Below, one piece after another: positions 6,604 to 7,728 of a DNA stretch of 7,728 nucleotides (position 1 is its first letter; each line of letters opens with the position of its first letter). The notes under the pieces are model-generated. The model had not been told where the DNA came from, searched no databases, and worked only from the letters and a program-made list of their open reading frames with translations. Location: positions 1 through 7,728 of the forward strand of contig DKBA01000195.1 in the NCBI GenBank assembly GCA_002450985.1. The letters run 5' to 3'. The position numbers and the translations under genes were made by a program. Source of the stretch: Acidimicrobiia bacterium UBA6912. GTDB taxonomy: Bacteria > Actinomycetota > Acidimicrobiia > Spongiisociales > UBA5794.

Positions 6604-6680
6604 CCCCGAGCTACAAATCGGGGACGATAAGACGCAATTGGTCGAGCGCTCGGTATCGGCACCTCTTGCTCGAGTGATTC
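6604..6680 (+). repeat. Dispersed hairpin element, copy C
   Basis: CAAATCGGGGACGATAAG followed by GAGCGCTCGG and TATCGGCACCTC parallels copies A and B, including the shared ATCGGCACCTC core (6655-6665). GAGCGCTCG (6644-6652) can pair in part with CGAGTGATTC (6671-6680). The right edge coincides with the RelE stop codon (6679-6681), just as copy D ends at the DUF6226 stop. Confidence 0.5.
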
Positions 6681-6957
6681 ATTCCGATCGATAGATGTCG
6701 CGGCGGTGCGCGACACGAAGCACGATGACTTCTCGGCTGTCATCGTCGATGCGGTAGAGGATGCGGTAGGTGCCACGTCGTGCGCTCCAGACGCCCTCCA
6801 GTTCGTTGCGGAGCGCCGCGCCCACTCGTCTCGGGTTGTCGAGCAGCGGGCCGGTGATGAAGTCGATGACGGCAAACGCCACCGCTTCGGGAAGCGTCTC
6901 GCGAATCGCCCGTGTGGCCGGCGCCGTCACGACGATCTCGTACCGGGATTCGGTCAC
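6679..6957 (-). CDS. RelE/ParE-family toxin
   Basis: A 92-residue protein, typical RelE length. The order of features fits the fold: an N-terminal YEIVVTAPATRAIRE strand-helix, a helix ending in LLDNPRRVG, then GVWSARRGTYRILYRID (56-71) with basic residues R60, R61 and R65, and a C-terminal VAHRRDIYR (82-90). These Arg, His and Tyr residues correspond to the usual mRNA-cleavage surface of RelE-type toxins. ParE-like gyrase poisons share the fold, so the target is not certain. The GTG start at 6957 overlaps the antitoxin stop by 3 nt in a GTGA arrangement, indicating coupled translation. Confidence 0.85.
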   Translation of the reverse strand: MTESRYEIVVTAPATRAIRETLPEAVAFAVIDFITGPLLDNPRRVGAALRNELEGVWSARRGTYRILYRIDDDSREVIVLRVAHRRDIYRSE

Positions 6958-7223
6958 CGGGGCCGGAGAGCCCTGACGGCGTCGACCCCGCGCACCACGT
7001 CGCCTTCCAGATAGGCGCGGTGGGCTTCGACGAGTTCAGCCACCGCATCGGAGTCACCCAGCACCGCAAGGGTCTCTTCCAGTGACTCGAGGTCGTCGGG
7101 GCTGATGAGTACGGCGGCCGGCATCCCGTTCTTGGTGACAACGACTCGCTCGTGGTGGGCTTGGACGCGTTCGATGAACTCTGAGAAACGGTCGCGTACA
7201 GTACGCAACGATTCACTTGACAT
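6954..7223 (-). CDS. Phd/YefM-family antitoxin
   Basis: An 89-residue protein starting at the ATG at 7223. Further upstream codons in the frame are unlikely starts because a palindromic promoter region occupies that DNA. The N-terminal half is classic Phd/YefM: TVRDRFSEFIERV, then VVVTKNGMPAAVLISPDDL (residues 27-45), followed by ESLEETLAVL. It should dimerise, bind the operator and leave the C-terminal part (residues about 55-89) to wrap around the toxin. It is the first gene of a two-gene operon with the RelE-type toxin. Confidence 0.85.
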   Translation of the reverse strand: MSSESLRTVRDRFSEFIERVQAHHERVVVTKNGMPAAVLISPDDLESLEETLAVLGDSDAVAELVEAHRAYLEGDVVRGVDAVRALRPR

Positions 7224-7224
7224 G

Positions 7225-7260
7225 GCCACAATTGTGCCACACCCATTCGCCCATGGGAAG
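7225..7260 (-). promoter_or_regulatory. Promoter/operator of the Phd-RelE module
   Basis: A perfect 10-bp palindrome CACAATTGTG (7227-7236) lies 3 nt upstream of the antitoxin ATG. On the minus strand a -10-like CACAAT ends 7 nt before the ATG, with a -35-like TTCCCA 17 bp further upstream. The arrangement is compatible with a leaderless transcript and Phd autorepression. Confidence 0.4.
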
Positions 7261-7264
7261 ACCC

Positions 7265-7340
7265 ACACCGATCACCAATTCCGGAACGAGAACGAGCGGG
7301 TCTCCGAACCACGCCTATCAGGCACATCGGCGCTCGCCCC
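7265..7340 (+). repeat. Dispersed hairpin element, copy E
   Basis: The 5' flank CACCGATCACCAATTCC resembles copy A, and GAACCACGCC is shared with copy D. The fold is strong: CGAGCG (7293-7298) pairs with CGCTCG (7331-7336), CCGA (7304-7307) with TCGG (7327-7330), and an inner GCCT/AGGC stem closes a 3-nt loop. It lies in the divergent region between the Phd and DUF433 genes. The exact GATCGGCAC core is not preserved. Confidence 0.5.
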
Positions 7341-7383
7341 TCCGACGCGGCAGTGGCTCGGGCTACTGGGGGTGTCGGATGGC

Positions 7384-7418
7384 TTTCCGTTGGGCTGGTG
7401 GGGCCGTACGATGGCGAC
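7384..7418 (+). promoter_or_regulatory. Leaderless promoter of the DUF433 gene
   Basis: A -10-like TACGAT at 7407-7412 ends 6 nt before the ATG at 7419, with TTTCCG at 7384-7389 as a 17-bp-spaced -35. The same TACGAT hexamer stands 7 nt before the RHH antitoxin ATG at 1939. No Shine-Dalgarno is present. Confidence 0.45.
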
Positions 7419-7649
7419 ATGGCGTTCGACAGGATCACGGTTGACCCGGAGCGGATGGGTGGCGTGCCGTGCATCCGTGATCTGCGGGTCACGGTGAGCA
7501 TGGTGCTGGGTCAACTGGCAGGGGGGAAGACCGTCGACGAGGTGCTCGACGAGTACCCGTACCTAGAGCGGGACGACATCCGCGCTGCACTCGAGTACGC
7601 CGCTGCCGTCGTGAATGAGCGAGAGGTGCGGGTGGCGCGGCCGGCATGA
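7419..7649 (+). CDS. DUF433-family protein, probable antitoxin
   Basis: A 76-residue protein. ATG 7419 is chosen because the family begins with this block and the -10 lies 6 nt upstream. The pattern FDRITVDPERMGGVPCIRDL (3-22), RVTVSMVLGQLAGGKTVDEV (23-42) and YPYLERDDIRAALEYAA (46-62) is diagnostic for DUF433. These are small proteins with a helix-turn-helix-like fold, usually encoded next to PIN-like proteins and regarded as putative antitoxins. It overlaps the following gene by 4 nt (ATGA), so the two are co-translated. Confidence 0.85.
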   Translation: MAFDRITVDPERMGGVPCIRDLRVTVSMVLGQLAGGKTVDEVLDEYPYLERDDIRAALEYAAAVVNEREVRVARPA

Positions 7650-7728
7650 GGCTGCTCCTCGACGCCAATCTGTCGCCTCGTCTCGCAGAGCCGCTCACCG
7701 CTGCCGGGCACGATGTCGTCCACGTCGC
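7646..7728 (+). CDS. PIN-like (DUF5615/Mut7-C-type) toxin candidate, 3' end outside the window
   Basis: Only the first 27 codons are present: MRLLLDANLSPRLAEPL, then TAAGHDVVHV. The LLDANLSPRL start with an early Asp followed by a GHDVVHV strand is the characteristic N-terminus of DUF5615 PIN-like proteins; D6 would be the first acidic metal ligand. These are presumed RNases paired with DUF433 antitoxins. It overlaps the DUF433 stop by 4 nt. The remaining active-site acidic residues lie beyond the window. Confidence 0.75.
   Translation, partial: MRLLLDANLSPRLAEPLTAAGHDVVHV

Noticed and set aside
1375..7340. Integron attC sites as explanation of the dispersed hairpins
   Set aside because: I looked for the RYYYAAC and GTTRRRY core boxes at the ends of the elements and did not find a consistent pair. 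No integrase is in the window. The functional analogy remains open but the elements are not recognisable attC sites.

Overview
The window is GC-rich, lacks any insertion sequence or RNA gene that I can see, and carries actinobacterial family signatures: a DUF6226 protein, lipoproteins, and promoters placed 6-7 nt in front of start codons, consistent with leaderless transcripts. I read it as chromosomal accessory DNA of an Actinomycetota member. Acidimicrobiia is possible but not demonstrated.

Layout. (1) 116-1261 encodes a secreted lipoprotein with an NTF2/SnoaL-like domain followed by an HExxH metallopeptidase-like domain. (2) 1375-2945 holds an Imm33-like gene, a RHH-MazF toxin-antitoxin pair, and a second Imm33-like gene that is broken by a 4-nt insertion. 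The two Imm33-like genes and their upstream DNA form a direct duplication around the mazF module. (3) 3215-5828 is a different kind of region: a MarR-type regulator on the minus strand, divergent from a small lipoprotein, a FUSC-family membrane transporter and a two-TM potassium channel. The channel is frameshifted by a 10-nt insertion exactly at its selectivity filter. A perfect GTTAGC-N14-GCTAAC inverted repeat in the divergent intergenic region is the likely operator. (4) 6020-7728 is again accessory: a DUF6226 protein and a Phd/RelE pair on the minus strand, then a DUF433/PIN-like pair on the plus strand that runs off the right edge.

The most interesting structure is not a gene. At least six related intergenic elements, each about 60-80 nt and hairpin-forming, lie between the accessory genes (A 1375-1455, B 2485-2565, F 2955-3015, D 5955-6022, C 6604-6680, E 7265-7340). 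Several share a core close to GATCGGCAC inside an imperfect stem, all are in the same orientation, and some pairs of stems show compensatory base changes. Elements C and D end right at the stop codons of the two minus-strand genes. With three toxin-antitoxin modules and duplicated immunity-type genes, the picture resembles a cassette island whose modules are separated by a structured repeat. This was recognised by eye and has not been tested by alignment.

There is no gene-free stretch longer than 300 bases. The longest (2934-3214) contains element F and a candidate terminator for the marR gene.
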